From assembly GCA_015064665.1 (NCBI GenBank), contig SVRU01000073.1:1-14450 (forward strand): 14,450 bases of DNA, written 5' to 3'. Each line of letters starts with the position of its first letter. Position 1 is the stretch's first letter. The translations under genes were made by a program, and so were the position numbers. Of this stretch, positions 6,627 through 13,893 are shown in pieces. Origin of the DNA: Oscillospiraceae bacterium (GTDB lineage Bacteria; Bacillota_A; Clostridia; Oscillospirales; CAG-272). The notes beneath the pieces were generated by a model. It worked only from the letters and a program-made list of their open reading frames with translations, was not told the DNA's origin and did no database searches.

Positions 6627-8009
6627 ATGGAAGCTAATTTAAGAGAAAACAAAATGGGAACTATGAAAATACCAAAGCTGTTATTTTCAATCTCGGTTCC
6701 GATAATAATTTCAATGCTCGTTCAGGCGCTTTACAATATCGTTGACTCGATATTCGTTGCTCGTTTCGACCCCGATGCGGGAACGGGCGCACTTACTCTC
6801 GCATTCCCCATTCAGATGCTTATGATAGCAGCCGCTACGGGATTCGGCGTCGGTATGAACGCTCTTCTATCACGCGCGCTCGGTCAAAAGAACAAGGAGC
6901 GCGCCGACCTCTCAGCCGGTCAGGGAATATTTCTGACTCTGTTCGCCTATATAGTATTTCTTGTATTCGGTCTGTTTATTGCAGAGCCGTTTGTGGCAGT
7001 TCAGACAGAAAAGGGCTCTCTGCTTTATCGGTACAGTATTGATTATATCTCGGTGATTTCAATTTTCTCTCTGGGTCTTTTTATACAGGTAACCTGCGAA
7101 AGACTTTTGCAAGCCACGGGAAAATCGGTTTATAGCATGATCACACAGCTTTCGGGTGCGATTACAAATATTATTCTTGACCCGATACTGATTTTCGGTT
7201 TTCTGGGTGCTCCCGCGCTCGGTGTCAAGGGGGCGGCAATAGCAACCGTAATCGGACAAGCCGTTTCGGCTATCGTAGGAATCATTCTCAATCTCACAAT
7301 TAACAAGGAAATAACCGTAAAGCTAAAAAACATCATTCCCAGAATTAAGATTCTCGGCGAGATGCTTGCGATAGGAATTCCGTCCGTGCTGATGCAGGCA
7401 ATAGGCTCTGTTATGACCTTTTCAATGAACAATATTCTTTTGAAGTTCAGCGGAGCGGCACTTAACGTATTCGGCATATACTTTAAGCTTCAAAGCTTTA
7501 TATTTATGCCAGTATTCGGACTTAACAACGGTATGATACCGATAATCGCGTACAACTATGGTGCTGAGAAAAAAGAGAGAATATACGCAACGATGAAGCT
7601 CTCGTCAATAACGGCGATTGCCTATATGCTGCTCGGATTTTCTGTTTTCCAGCTTCTTCCCGAAACACTTCTCGGATTTTTCAACGCGTCCGCCGAAATG
7701 ATAAAAGTCGGCATTCCCTCTTTACGAATCATTAGCATCAGTTTTATGCTTGCAGGCTTCTCAATAGTAAGCATTTCCACCTGTCAGGCGCTCGGAAAAA
7801 GCATATACAGCCTTATTGTCAGCGTAATCAGGCAGCTCGTCGTTCTTATTCCTGCGGCATACCTGCTTTCTCTTTCGGACAACGTCAACCTCGTGTGGTG
7901 GTCGTTTCCGATAGCGGAATTCGTCGGATGCACCTGTTGCATTGTTTTTGTTAATATGGTTTTGAAAAAGACGGTTGGCAAACCGTCCGATGCTAAAAAC
8001 AATTTTTGA
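6627..8009 (+). CDS. MATE-family multidrug/toxin efflux transporter
   Basis: A 460-residue, very hydrophobic protein of normal MATE length, with twelve predicted transmembrane segments in two homologous halves. Conserved features are the N-terminal PKLLFSISVPIIISMLVQAL segment followed by NIVDSIFVAR, a GVGMNALLSRALGQKN loop typical of the family, and ITNIILDPILIF at the middle. MATE proteins expel cationic drugs or metabolites using a Na+ or H+ gradient. The start follows AAAGGA with a short A-rich spacer. The SGNH hydrolase gene begins 18 bp after its stop, so the two are co-transcribed, and a strong terminator ends the unit. The substrate is not predictable. Flippase-like relatives of the same superfamily are an alternative but less likely. 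Confidence 0.93.
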   Translation: MEANLRENKMGTMKIPKLLFSISVPIIISMLVQALYNIVDSIFVARFDPDAGTGALTLAFPIQMLMIAAATGFGVGMNALLSRALGQKNKERADLSAGQGIFLTLFAYIVFLVFGLFIAEPFVAVQTEKGSLLYRYSIDYISVISIFSLGLFIQVTCERLLQATGKSVYSMITQLSGAITNIILDPILIFGFLGAPALGVKGAAIATVIGQAVSAIVGIILNLTINKEITVKLKNIIPRIKILGEMLAIGIPSVLMQAIGSVMTFSMNNILLKFSGAALNVFGIYFKLQSFIFMPVFGLNNGMIPIIAYNYGAEKKERIYATMKLSSITAIAYMLLGFSVFQLLPETLLGFFNASAEMIKVGIPSLRIISISFMLAGFSIVSISTCQALGKSIYSLIVSVIRQLVVLIPAAYLLSLSDNVNLVWWSFPIAEFVGCTCCIVFVNMVLKKTVGKPSDAKNNF

Positions 8010-8027
8010 AAATGGTAGGATAAAATA

Positions 8028-9125
8028 ATGACTTACAATCTCAGTGAATATCTTGAGCCGTTTTGGAAAGCTAAGAGAATTTCCGAAGAAAGCGTTATGT
8101 TTGTCGGAAAAAATGACACGGCGCCCCTCATTTTCACCCCCGACAAAATAGAAAAGGTCATGTCCTCGGACAGAAAGACCGAATATAAAGAGGGCTTGGA
8201 TTTTGCGCTTGAAAACGGAAGACTGAAGCTTCTGCCGAATACGAAAATTCCGTCACTTCCTCTCGAAGAGTATTTTAGAGATACTCCTGCAAAATGGGAA
8301 AGACCTGACGGAATATTCGACATTGAAATAAAGGTTGACAGAAAAAGGCTGCGCGAGAAGCTTGAGCTTGACGGAGAGCGCTTCTTTGCCTTTGGCAAAA
8401 AACCATTCTTTTACAACAATCAAATAGTCGTTACCTATACGCACAGCGACAAATGGCTCGGATATATTCCCGAGAGCCGCCCCGAAATCTTCAAAAGCTT
8501 TCTTGACAAAGCGAAGAACGGTAAGACCCCAACCCTGCTCTTCTTTGGCGACAGCATTACAACAGGTGCTGACTCAAGCGGCGGAGGACTTTACACCTGT
8601 GAGCCCTGCATTGACTCCTTTGCCGTAATGATTCACAAGCTTCTCACGGAAAAATTCGGAGAAATAAATTACGTCAATACCGCTGTTGGCGGCAAGAACA
8701 CCGCCTGGGCATATGAAAATCTTGAGGAAAACGTTATTAAGCACAATCCGGATATGCTTGTATTAGCTTTTGGAATGAACGACGGTGACAGAAGCCCGGA
8801 CGACTACTACGGACTTTACAAGAAAATGCTCACCCGTGTGACAGAAAAGTTTCCAAACACGCCCGTGCTTCTTGTCGGCACTATGATTCCCAACCCCGAG
8901 AGCGACTGGCTTAAAAATCAAAGATACCACGTAAACAGTCTCTATCGGCTTGAGGGAGAATTTAAGAATACCGCAGTCTGCGATATGACAAGACTCTCAA
9001 CCGAGCTTTATATGGGTGGAAAACGTTTTCGCGATCTGACCGGAAACGGTGTCAATCACCCAAACGACTTTCTTGCAAGAATTTACGCTCAAGCAATACT
9101 CACGGTATTACTTGGAGATTATTGA
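8028..9125 (+). CDS. SGNH/GDSL-family hydrolase with N-terminal accessory domain
   Basis: A 365-residue two-domain esterase-like protein without a signal peptide. Residues about 1-160 look like the beta-rich accessory domain seen in two-domain carbohydrate esterases. Residues about 165-362 are SGNH: FFGDSITTG with Ser176 (block I), AVGGKNTAW with Gly221/222 (block II), AFGMNDGD with Asn251 (block III) and GNGVNHPND with His344 (block V). The usual Asp three residues before the catalytic His is absent; Gly341 is there, and Asn340 is the nearest polar residue. The family removes acyl groups, often acetyl, from sugars or lipids. It shares an operon with the MATE gene, 18 bp apart. Sugar deacetylation is inferred, and a lipid or small-molecule ester is possible. 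Confidence 0.85.
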   Translation: MTYNLSEYLEPFWKAKRISEESVMFVGKNDTAPLIFTPDKIEKVMSSDRKTEYKEGLDFALENGRLKLLPNTKIPSLPLEEYFRDTPAKWERPDGIFDIEIKVDRKRLREKLELDGERFFAFGKKPFFYNNQIVVTYTHSDKWLGYIPESRPEIFKSFLDKAKNGKTPTLLFFGDSITTGADSSGGGLYTCEPCIDSFAVMIHKLLTEKFGEINYVNTAVGGKNTAWAYENLEENVIKHNPDMLVLAFGMNDGDRSPDDYYGLYKKMLTRVTEKFPNTPVLLVGTMIPNPESDWLKNQRYHVNSLYRLEGEFKNTAVCDMTRLSTELYMGGKRFRDLTGNGVNHPNDFLARIYAQAILTVLLGDY

Positions 9126-9142
9126 CGGTTAGTTTTTAAACA

Positions 9143-9190
9143 AAAAACAGCGAGGACGCTGCAGCTTTTGGCTGTGTCCTCGCTGTTTTT
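9143..9190. terminator. Strong bidirectional intrinsic terminator
   Basis: The arms at 9143-9157 and 9176-9190 form a perfect 15-bp stem (AAAAACAGCGAGGAC and its complement), with an inner CAGC/GCTG pair in the loop. A-runs and T-runs flank the stem on both sides. It serves the SGNH gene on the plus strand, and on the minus strand it lies about 12 bp past the stop of the small OadG-like gene, ending both converging operons. Confidence 0.92.
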
Positions 9191-9201
9191 ATTATTTTTC
9201 T

Positions 9202-9351
9202 TTAATCTTTATTGCCGCCGGAAAGCTTAGCCGTAAATTTTCCGATAGCGAAAGTAGCAAGAATGATTATTCCGATTATAACGAAAACTCCAATCATTCC
9301 AACACCCATATATTTGAGGTTATTTATAAATTCAATAGGTTCAAAATACAT
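9202..9351 (-). CDS. Small OadG-like (gamma) subunit of Na+-pump decarboxylase
   Basis: A 49-residue protein easily missed because of its size. It reads MYFEPIEFINNLKYMGVGMI, then a hydrophobic run GVFVIIGIIILATFAIG, then a short basic tail ending GGNKD. One transmembrane helix spans residues about 16-37, with the charged tail probably cytoplasmic. It starts 24 bp after the OadB-like gene and has a strong site (GAGAGGAG) 5 nt upstream, so it is a translated partner. In the family the gamma subunit is a single-span membrane protein that holds the complex together, but it is usually 80-120 residues with a His-rich tail, which is missing here. An alternative is an unrelated membrane microprotein. 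The context makes OadG-like most likely. Confidence 0.7.
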   Translation of the reverse strand: MYFEPIEFINNLKYMGVGMIGVFVIIGIIILATFAIGKFTAKLSGGNKD

Positions 9352-9375
9352 CTTTTTCTCCTCTCTTACATTCTT

Positions 9376-10509
9376 TTATACGAGGGGCAGGAAGAAGTTG
9401 AGAATAAGAGCTCCTGCAATTACCGATGCAATCTGACCCGAAACGTTTACTCCGATAGAATGCATAAGAAGGAAATTCTGATTATCCTCTTCAAGAGCCA
9501 TCTTATGTACTATTCTTCCCGACATCGGGAAAGCTGATATACCCGCCGCACCAATCATAGGATTGATAAGCGGTTTTCCGATAAGTCTCATTATTAAGTT
9601 ATAAAGCTTTGCAAACAATACGCCGCCCGCCGTATCAACAACGAAAGCGATAAGACCGAGTCCCATTATAAGAAGAGTTTTTACGTTAAGGAATTGGTCT
9701 GCGGTCATATTGAAGGCAATGGTGATACCGAGGAAAATAGTGATAAGATTTGCGAGAACCTTCTGCGCGGTTTCCGAAAGCGAATCGAGAACACCGCACT
9801 CGCGTATAAGGTTTCCAAACATCAAAAATCCGATAAGCGAGCCCGCGCCGGGAGCAAAAAGGCACGCGATAATAGTGATAAGTATCGGGAAAAGTATCTT
9901 CGTGGTTTTGGATACGCTGTTTGCCTTGTATTCCATGCGTATCATTCTTTCCTTTTTCGTAGTCAAAGCCTTAATTACGGGAGGCTGAATAATAGGAACG
10001 AGTGCCATATACGAATATGCGGCAACCGTTATTGCACCTATATACGAAGAGCCGAGCTTTGTTGCAACGACGATCGAGGTAGGACCGTCAGCCGCACCGA
10101 TTATTGCAATTGATGCAAAATCACGAAAATCAGGGAAGAACACAGACGCCATACAAAGCGTAAAGAAGATACCGAACTGCGCAGCCGCACCGAATATCAT
10201 CAGCTTCGGATTATTAAGAAGCGGTCCGAAATCAATCATTGCGCCTATACCGATAAACAGTATTAGAGGGAAAAGCTCGTTAGCAATACCCGCGTTGTAG
10301 AGAGTGTGAAGCGGTTCTGCGGCACCCGAGCCGGGGAAGTTCATGATAATTGCGCCAAAACCGATAGGCAAAAGAAGCGTAGGCTCCATTTCCTTTTTGA
10401 TTGCAAGATAGATAAGAATGCCGCCGATAAGCCACATTATTATCATCTTCCAGTTTCCGTCCTTACCAAATTCGAGAATCGGCTCAAACAATTCAAGCAG
10501 TTGTTTCAT
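9376..10509 (-). CDS. Na+-translocating decarboxylase beta subunit (OadB-like)
   Basis: A 377-residue polytopic membrane protein. The conserved core includes NFPGSGA at 57-63, AIIGAADGPTSIVVATKL at 135-152 (with Asp141, the ion-site aspartate of the family), NPMIGAAGISAFPMSGR at 316-332 and HSIGVNVSGQIAS at 350-362 with Asn355. The family couples decarboxylation of carboxybiotin to Na+ export in oxaloacetate, methylmalonyl-CoA or glutaconyl-CoA decarboxylases. The start at 10509 is preferred over an ATG at 10536 because AAAGGA is placed correctly before it and an inverted repeat would otherwise be inside the coding sequence. It is followed by the mini-gamma gene. The alpha and biotin-carrier subunits are not in view, so the specific decarboxylase is unknown. 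Confidence 0.92.
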   Translation of the reverse strand: MKQLLELFEPILEFGKDGNWKMIIMWLIGGILIYLAIKKEMEPTLLLPIGFGAIIMNFPGSGAAEPLHTLYNAGIANELFPLILFIGIGAMIDFGPLLNNPKLMIFGAAAQFGIFFTLCMASVFFPDFRDFASIAIIGAADGPTSIVVATKLGSSYIGAITVAAYSYMALVPIIQPPVIKALTTKKERMIRMEYKANSVSKTTKILFPILITIIACLFAPGAGSLIGFLMFGNLIRECGVLDSLSETAQKVLANLITIFLGITIAFNMTADQFLNVKTLLIMGLGLIAFVVDTAGGVLFAKLYNLIMRLIGKPLINPMIGAAGISAFPMSGRIVHKMALEEDNQNFLLMHSIGVNVSGQIASVIAGALILNFFLPLV

Positions 10510-10527
10510 AGTCTTAATCCTTTTCGT

Positions 10528-10587
10528 CTGATACAATATTCAAACATCGAATATTGTATCATATTTGGAACGGAATTTTATGAACAA
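10528..10587 (-). promoter_or_regulatory. Possible promoter and 13-bp inverted repeat in the OadB-like leader
   Basis: A perfect 13-bp inverted repeat (TGATACAATATTC and its complement, 10529-10541 and 10549-10561, 7-nt loop) lies 20 bp before the OadB-like start. It overlaps a possible -10 box TATGAT (10558-10563), paired with a weak -35 TTGTTC (10582-10587) at 18 bp. It has no T-run, so it is not a terminator. An operator or RNA leader hairpin is likely; the promoter itself is weakly supported. Confidence 0.45.
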
Positions 10588-10643
10588 ACTGTTAAATATG
10601 AAAAGAAATATTTCTATTTATTCTATGCTTTTATTTTCTGCTT

Positions 10644-11381
10644 TTATCTTGAATTGTTGCGTCTGCCAAAAAGTGTGAGAACGTACATTAAAAAGCGAAG
10701 GAAATAAACGAGAGAGGTGAGAAGCGAAGCAAGATAGGTGAGTGCAGCAGCCGACAAAACCTCGCTTGCCGCAGGTAATTCTTCCTGCGTTAAAATTCCC
10801 TCGGAAAGAAGCATTTTCTTCGCGCGCCTTGAGGCATCAAGCTCAACGGGAAGAGTTACAAGCGCAAACAGAAGCGAGCCGCCGTAGAGAGCAACGCCCA
10901 CCATAGCTACGTAAAAACCGGTATTTGCATCAGCTGCCGCTACCGAGTAATCAAGCAGCAATCCCACAAGCACGAGGGGCATAGCCAAAAACGTTCCGAA
11001 ATTCACCACGGGCACGAGGGCGGTACGCACCTTGTAGAAAGCATATCCCTCTTGCTTTTGCATAACGTGCCCTACCTCATGCGCCGCAACGGCAACAGCG
11101 GCAACAGAGCTGTTTGCATAGGTGCTGTCCGAAAGATTAACTATCTGTTTTTTGGGGTGATAGTGATCGGATAAAAAACCTCCGACACGCCCTACCGAGA
11201 TATCCCAAACGCCGTTTGCGCGCAAAAGACGCGACACGGTATCATGCCCGGTCATTCCCGAACGGCATCTTAATATATTATTTCTTGCAAAGGAAGATTT
11301 CACCTTGCCTTGCGCCCAAAGTGAAAACATCATGCAGACGAAAATCGCTCCTAAAAACCAAATATAATCCTGTAAGAACAT
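10644..11381 (-). CDS. YugP-like membrane zinc metallopeptidase
   Basis: A 245-residue protein of the Zn_peptidase_2 (PF04298) family. A first membrane span is at about 6-22. HEVGH at 101-105 carries the two zinc-binding histidines and the catalytic Glu, and LPVELDAS with Glu180 supplies the likely third ligand. Further membrane spans lie at about 124-145, 155-177 and 215-238. The family is widespread in Firmicutes; substrates are not known, though membrane-protein quality control is often suggested. The start has an ideal AAAGGAGAT and follows a good promoter. It is transcribed in the same direction as the rhamnosidase and the OadB-like gene, with 108-bp and 134-bp gaps that contain separate promoters, so it probably forms its own unit. 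Confidence 0.92.
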   Translation of the reverse strand: MFLQDYIWFLGAIFVCMMFSLWAQGKVKSSFARNNILRCRSGMTGHDTVSRLLRANGVWDISVGRVGGFLSDHYHPKKQIVNLSDSTYANSSVAAVAVAAHEVGHVMQKQEGYAFYKVRTALVPVVNFGTFLAMPLVLVGLLLDYSVAAADANTGFYVAMVGVALYGGSLLFALVTLPVELDASRRAKKMLLSEGILTQEELPAASEVLSAAALTYLASLLTSLVYFLRFLMYVLTLFGRRNNSR

Positions 11382-11455
11382 TAATATCTCCTTTTCAGCT
11401 TGTGTTTATACCAATCCTATACGCTCATAAAATGTTATGCTCCTTGCCAACAAAC

Positions 11456-11483
11456 ATTATACGAATTTCCAAAATCAACTCAA
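11456..11483 (-). promoter_or_regulatory. Promoter of the zinc metallopeptidase gene
   Basis: On the minus strand TTGAGT (11478-11483) precedes a perfect TATAAT (11456-11461) by 16 bp. Transcription would start near 11449, only about 40 bp after the rhamnosidase stop. No T-tailed hairpin separates the two genes, so read-through from the rhamnosidase may also occur. Confidence 0.65.
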
Positions 11484-11489
11484 AATCTA

Positions 11490-13685
11490 TCAAAGCTGCT
11501 TTGTATATCTTCCCGTTTGAACCTCGGTTATCTCTCCGTTCGGCAACTCTAGAGTTGCTTTGCAGTCCTGCGGTAATACGATGTCCGCTGTGAATATGTT
11601 GGCTTTCTTTTCCCAACTGACAGAAATCACGCCCTTGGGAGTTCTTGTCGAACATTCCGCGCTGCAATTCTCGTCAAAGAAATAGGGTTTGATCAAGCAC
11701 TTATCATATGCAATACCTTTGTTTTGAAGTCCGCCCACGTTACGAATGATCCATTCAACAGGATGCGAGATCATTTGATGGCATCTTGAAGCATCACCGA
11801 GCCAGCTTTCCCAAATAGTTGTTGCTCCCTGCTTCATCCAATAACCGAGTGACGGATATTCGTATTGATTTATCATGCGGTAAGCAACGTCAACGTATCC
11901 GTAATCGGACAAAGAATTAAACAGCGATATAAGCCCGATAATTCCGACTTTAATTAAATAATTATCTTTTATTACAGAATCGGCAAGCTTTTTTGCGATT
12001 GCCTTTGCCTCTTCTCCCTCTACTACACCAAAATACAAAACCGCCGCAAGCGAACCCTGGCTGTCGTTGTCCACTACGTCACCGCGGATATACTTCGCGT
12101 GTATCGCGGCTTTAATTTCACTCGCTTTGTCCCTGCAATAGTTAACAAGCTCTTCTTCACCCATCATTTGTGCCATGCGCTTTGCGTAAAGCAGAATTTT
12201 ATAGTAACAGCATGAGTCGGAAAATGCATTGGTGATGAGAAGAGGATTTCCGATATTTTCGGGCGGACGCCAATCTCCAAGTCCAAATGCTTCCAGTGTT
12301 CCGTCTTCTCTTTGGTAGCTTGCCACATAAGGAAGATATTTCTTCACATAGGGATAAACCTGCTCAATCGCACGTCTGTCTCCGGTTTCTTCGTAAATTG
12401 TAAATGGCAATTTAAAAAGAACCAAATCCAGAAAAGGACCGTTCGCCCAATTATATCCCCACGCAGAAGTGGGTGCCATACAAGGCAATTCACCGTTTGG
12501 CCTCTGCATGTCGCAAACGTCCTGAAGAAATTTAAGGTATGCTTCTGTTGCATCAAAATTGAAAATTCCGTATCCTGCAGACATCCACGGTCCTGCCAGC
12601 CAACCGTTTTTCTCTCTTTGAGGACAGTCGGTAATAAATCCGTGAAAATTATTTACAAAGGACTGAAGTCCTGCTCGATACGTCCAGCTCAACAATTCGT
12701 TTGAACAGTTGAAATTTCCAATGCGCTCAAAATCCGTATAAATCGAATATGCCAAAAATGAATCCTCGGCAGGCTTCTCGGAAACACCGCTCACCTCTAC
12801 GTATTGAAACCCGTGATATACGAAATCAGGCTTCCATTTTTCAACGCCTTCGCCCTTAAAAGTGTAGCGGTCAGTGGCAAACTCGCCCGTATATACGTAA
12901 AAATCAACGTTCGATTGGTCAATTTCTTTTCCTTTTAATTTTTCCGCATACCGCAAGGTAATAGTTTCACCAGACCTGCCCTGCATTTCAATGCCCGCAT
13001 AACCTGCAACGTTTTTGCCGAAATCATATACCCAGCCGTTTTTCGATTTCCACGAAGCAACAGGCTTCAAAATCTCTTGTTCGCGGATGTTCGGCATTGT
13101 CTGTAGCTGAAGCGTTCCGCCGGGAGAACGTATAATTTTAGCATTCACCCAGTCCGAATCATCATAATCAACCGTTTTCCAGCCGTCCTCCTTGCGCGCA
13201 TCGTAAAATTCGCCTGTTCTTATAGCATTATGCACGGTTGCCGATTTATCGGTAACCTTCCAGGTCTCATTACTGGCAAAGACAGAGTTTCCGTTTTCAA
13301 AAAACTCAAGCAAAAGTCTTGGAGAATTACGCCAGGTAGCAGCATATAAATACCACGTATCTTTAGTCGTTTGATGATAAAATCCGTCACCGAGTTTTAC
13401 TGCAATCAAATTTTCCCCGCGTTTTAAATATTCACTCACGTCATATTTAACATACAAGGTGCGTCTGTCATACGCCGTAAAGGCGGGTGCAAGCACGTCT
13501 TTTCCGACACGCACACCGTTAATATACAGCACGTATATACCAAGACCACAAATCAGACATTCCACCTTGCCGTTTTCGTCATAATTAAAGATTTTTCTAA
13601 GCTGAAGAGCAGGACTGTCAAACCCCGTATCATGATTTTTAAACTCGTCGCCTAAACCTATCCATCTTGCATTTTGAAAAAACAT
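11490..13685 (-). CDS. Alpha-L-rhamnosidase (GH78), cytoplasmic
   Basis: A 731-residue protein with GH78 organisation. An N-terminal carbohydrate-binding-like region (to about 185) contains YVLYINGVRVG and SEYLKRGENLIAVKLGDGFY. A bacterial rhamnosidase beta domain covers about 200-320 (VYDFGKNVAGYAG), an (alpha/alpha)6 barrel about 325-660, and a C-terminal beta domain ends the protein. In the barrel, ITDCPQREKNGW holds Asp353 and Glu358, and ATTIWESW holds Glu626, matching the family's acidic catalytic positions. The usual Gly-Asp after GW is LAGP here. It releases terminal L-rhamnose from plant or bacterial glycans or glycosides. There is no signal peptide, so imported oligosaccharides are the likely substrate. 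It has its own promoter and a GGGAG ribosome binding site. Confidence 0.9.
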   Translation of the reverse strand: MFFQNARWIGLGDEFKNHDTGFDSPALQLRKIFNYDENGKVECLICGLGIYVLYINGVRVGKDVLAPAFTAYDRRTLYVKYDVSEYLKRGENLIAVKLGDGFYHQTTKDTWYLYAATWRNSPRLLLEFFENGNSVFASNETWKVTDKSATVHNAIRTGEFYDARKEDGWKTVDYDDSDWVNAKIIRSPGGTLQLQTMPNIREQEILKPVASWKSKNGWVYDFGKNVAGYAGIEMQGRSGETITLRYAEKLKGKEIDQSNVDFYVYTGEFATDRYTFKGEGVEKWKPDFVYHGFQYVEVSGVSEKPAEDSFLAYSIYTDFERIGNFNCSNELLSWTYRAGLQSFVNNFHGFITDCPQREKNGWLAGPWMSAGYGIFNFDATEAYLKFLQDVCDMQRPNGELPCMAPTSAWGYNWANGPFLDLVLFKLPFTIYEETGDRRAIEQVYPYVKKYLPYVASYQREDGTLEAFGLGDWRPPENIGNPLLITNAFSDSCCYYKILLYAKRMAQMMGEEELVNYCRDKASEIKAAIHAKYIRGDVVDNDSQGSLAAVLYFGVVEGEEAKAIAKKLADSVIKDNYLIKVGIIGLISLFNSLSDYGYVDVAYRMINQYEYPSLGYWMKQGATTIWESWLGDASRCHQMISHPVEWIIRNVGGLQNKGIAYDKCLIKPYFFDENCSAECSTRTPKGVISVSWEKKANIFTADIVLPQDCKATLELPNGEITEVQTGRYTKQL

Positions 13686-13735
13686 ATTTTTCTCCCGTTT
13701 TTAAAAGATGTAATGTATGGTATGTACCTATATAT

Positions 13736-13763
13736 ATTATACCTGCAAACGCAAGAAAGTCAA
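13736..13763 (-). promoter_or_regulatory. Promoter of the rhamnosidase gene
   Basis: On the minus strand TTGACT (13758-13763) and a perfect TATAAT (13736-13741) lie 16 bp apart. The start would be near 13729 with a leader of about 44 nt. Just after the start, GGTA-TG-TACC (13719-13728) is a small palindrome that could be an operator. Just upstream of the -35 is AAAATATACGT, close to a motif in the araC control region. Confidence 0.75.
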
Positions 13764-13788
13764 GTTTATAACGTATATTTTGCGAAGA

Positions 13789-13808
13789 AAGAGCTTCTCT
13801 GCTCTCTC
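13789..13808. repeat. 20-bp exact copy of the nifJ 3' coding region
   Basis: AAGAGCTTCTCTGCTCTCTC at 13789-13808 is repeated exactly at 13967-13986, inside the pyruvate:ferredoxin oxidoreductase gene, where it encodes PERAEKLF. The first copy lies in the gap between the rhamnosidase promoter and the nifJ terminator. It looks like a small duplication or rearrangement scar. The repeated word is low in complexity, so chance is not fully excluded. Confidence 0.6.
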
Positions 13809-13846
13809 GGGATGGCGAAAGCGGCTCTGAGATATTGAAGAAATAA

Positions 13847-13874
13847 AAACCGACACGGGTACCCGTGTCGGTTT
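13847..13874 (-). terminator. Intrinsic terminator of the pyruvate:ferredoxin oxidoreductase gene
   Basis: A perfect 14-bp inverted repeat (AAACCGACACGGGT and its complement, no spacer) forms a GC-rich stem. On the minus strand it is followed by TTTTTATTT. It lies about 20 bp after the nifJ stop, so it cleanly separates this gene from the rhamnosidase unit. Confidence 0.92.
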
Positions 13875-13893
13875 CTTTATATGATTTTAAGAA

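Noticed and set aside
9694..10113. 139-residue plus-strand open frame opposite the OadB-like gene
   Set aside because: It is fully antisense to a well-conserved membrane protein gene, and its composition (rich in Arg, Asn and Cys) is typical of an antisense shadow.
10529..10561. Inverted repeat read as a terminator for the zinc peptidase gene
   Set aside because: The stem is AT-rich and is followed by GACGAAAAGG rather than a T-run on the minus strand.
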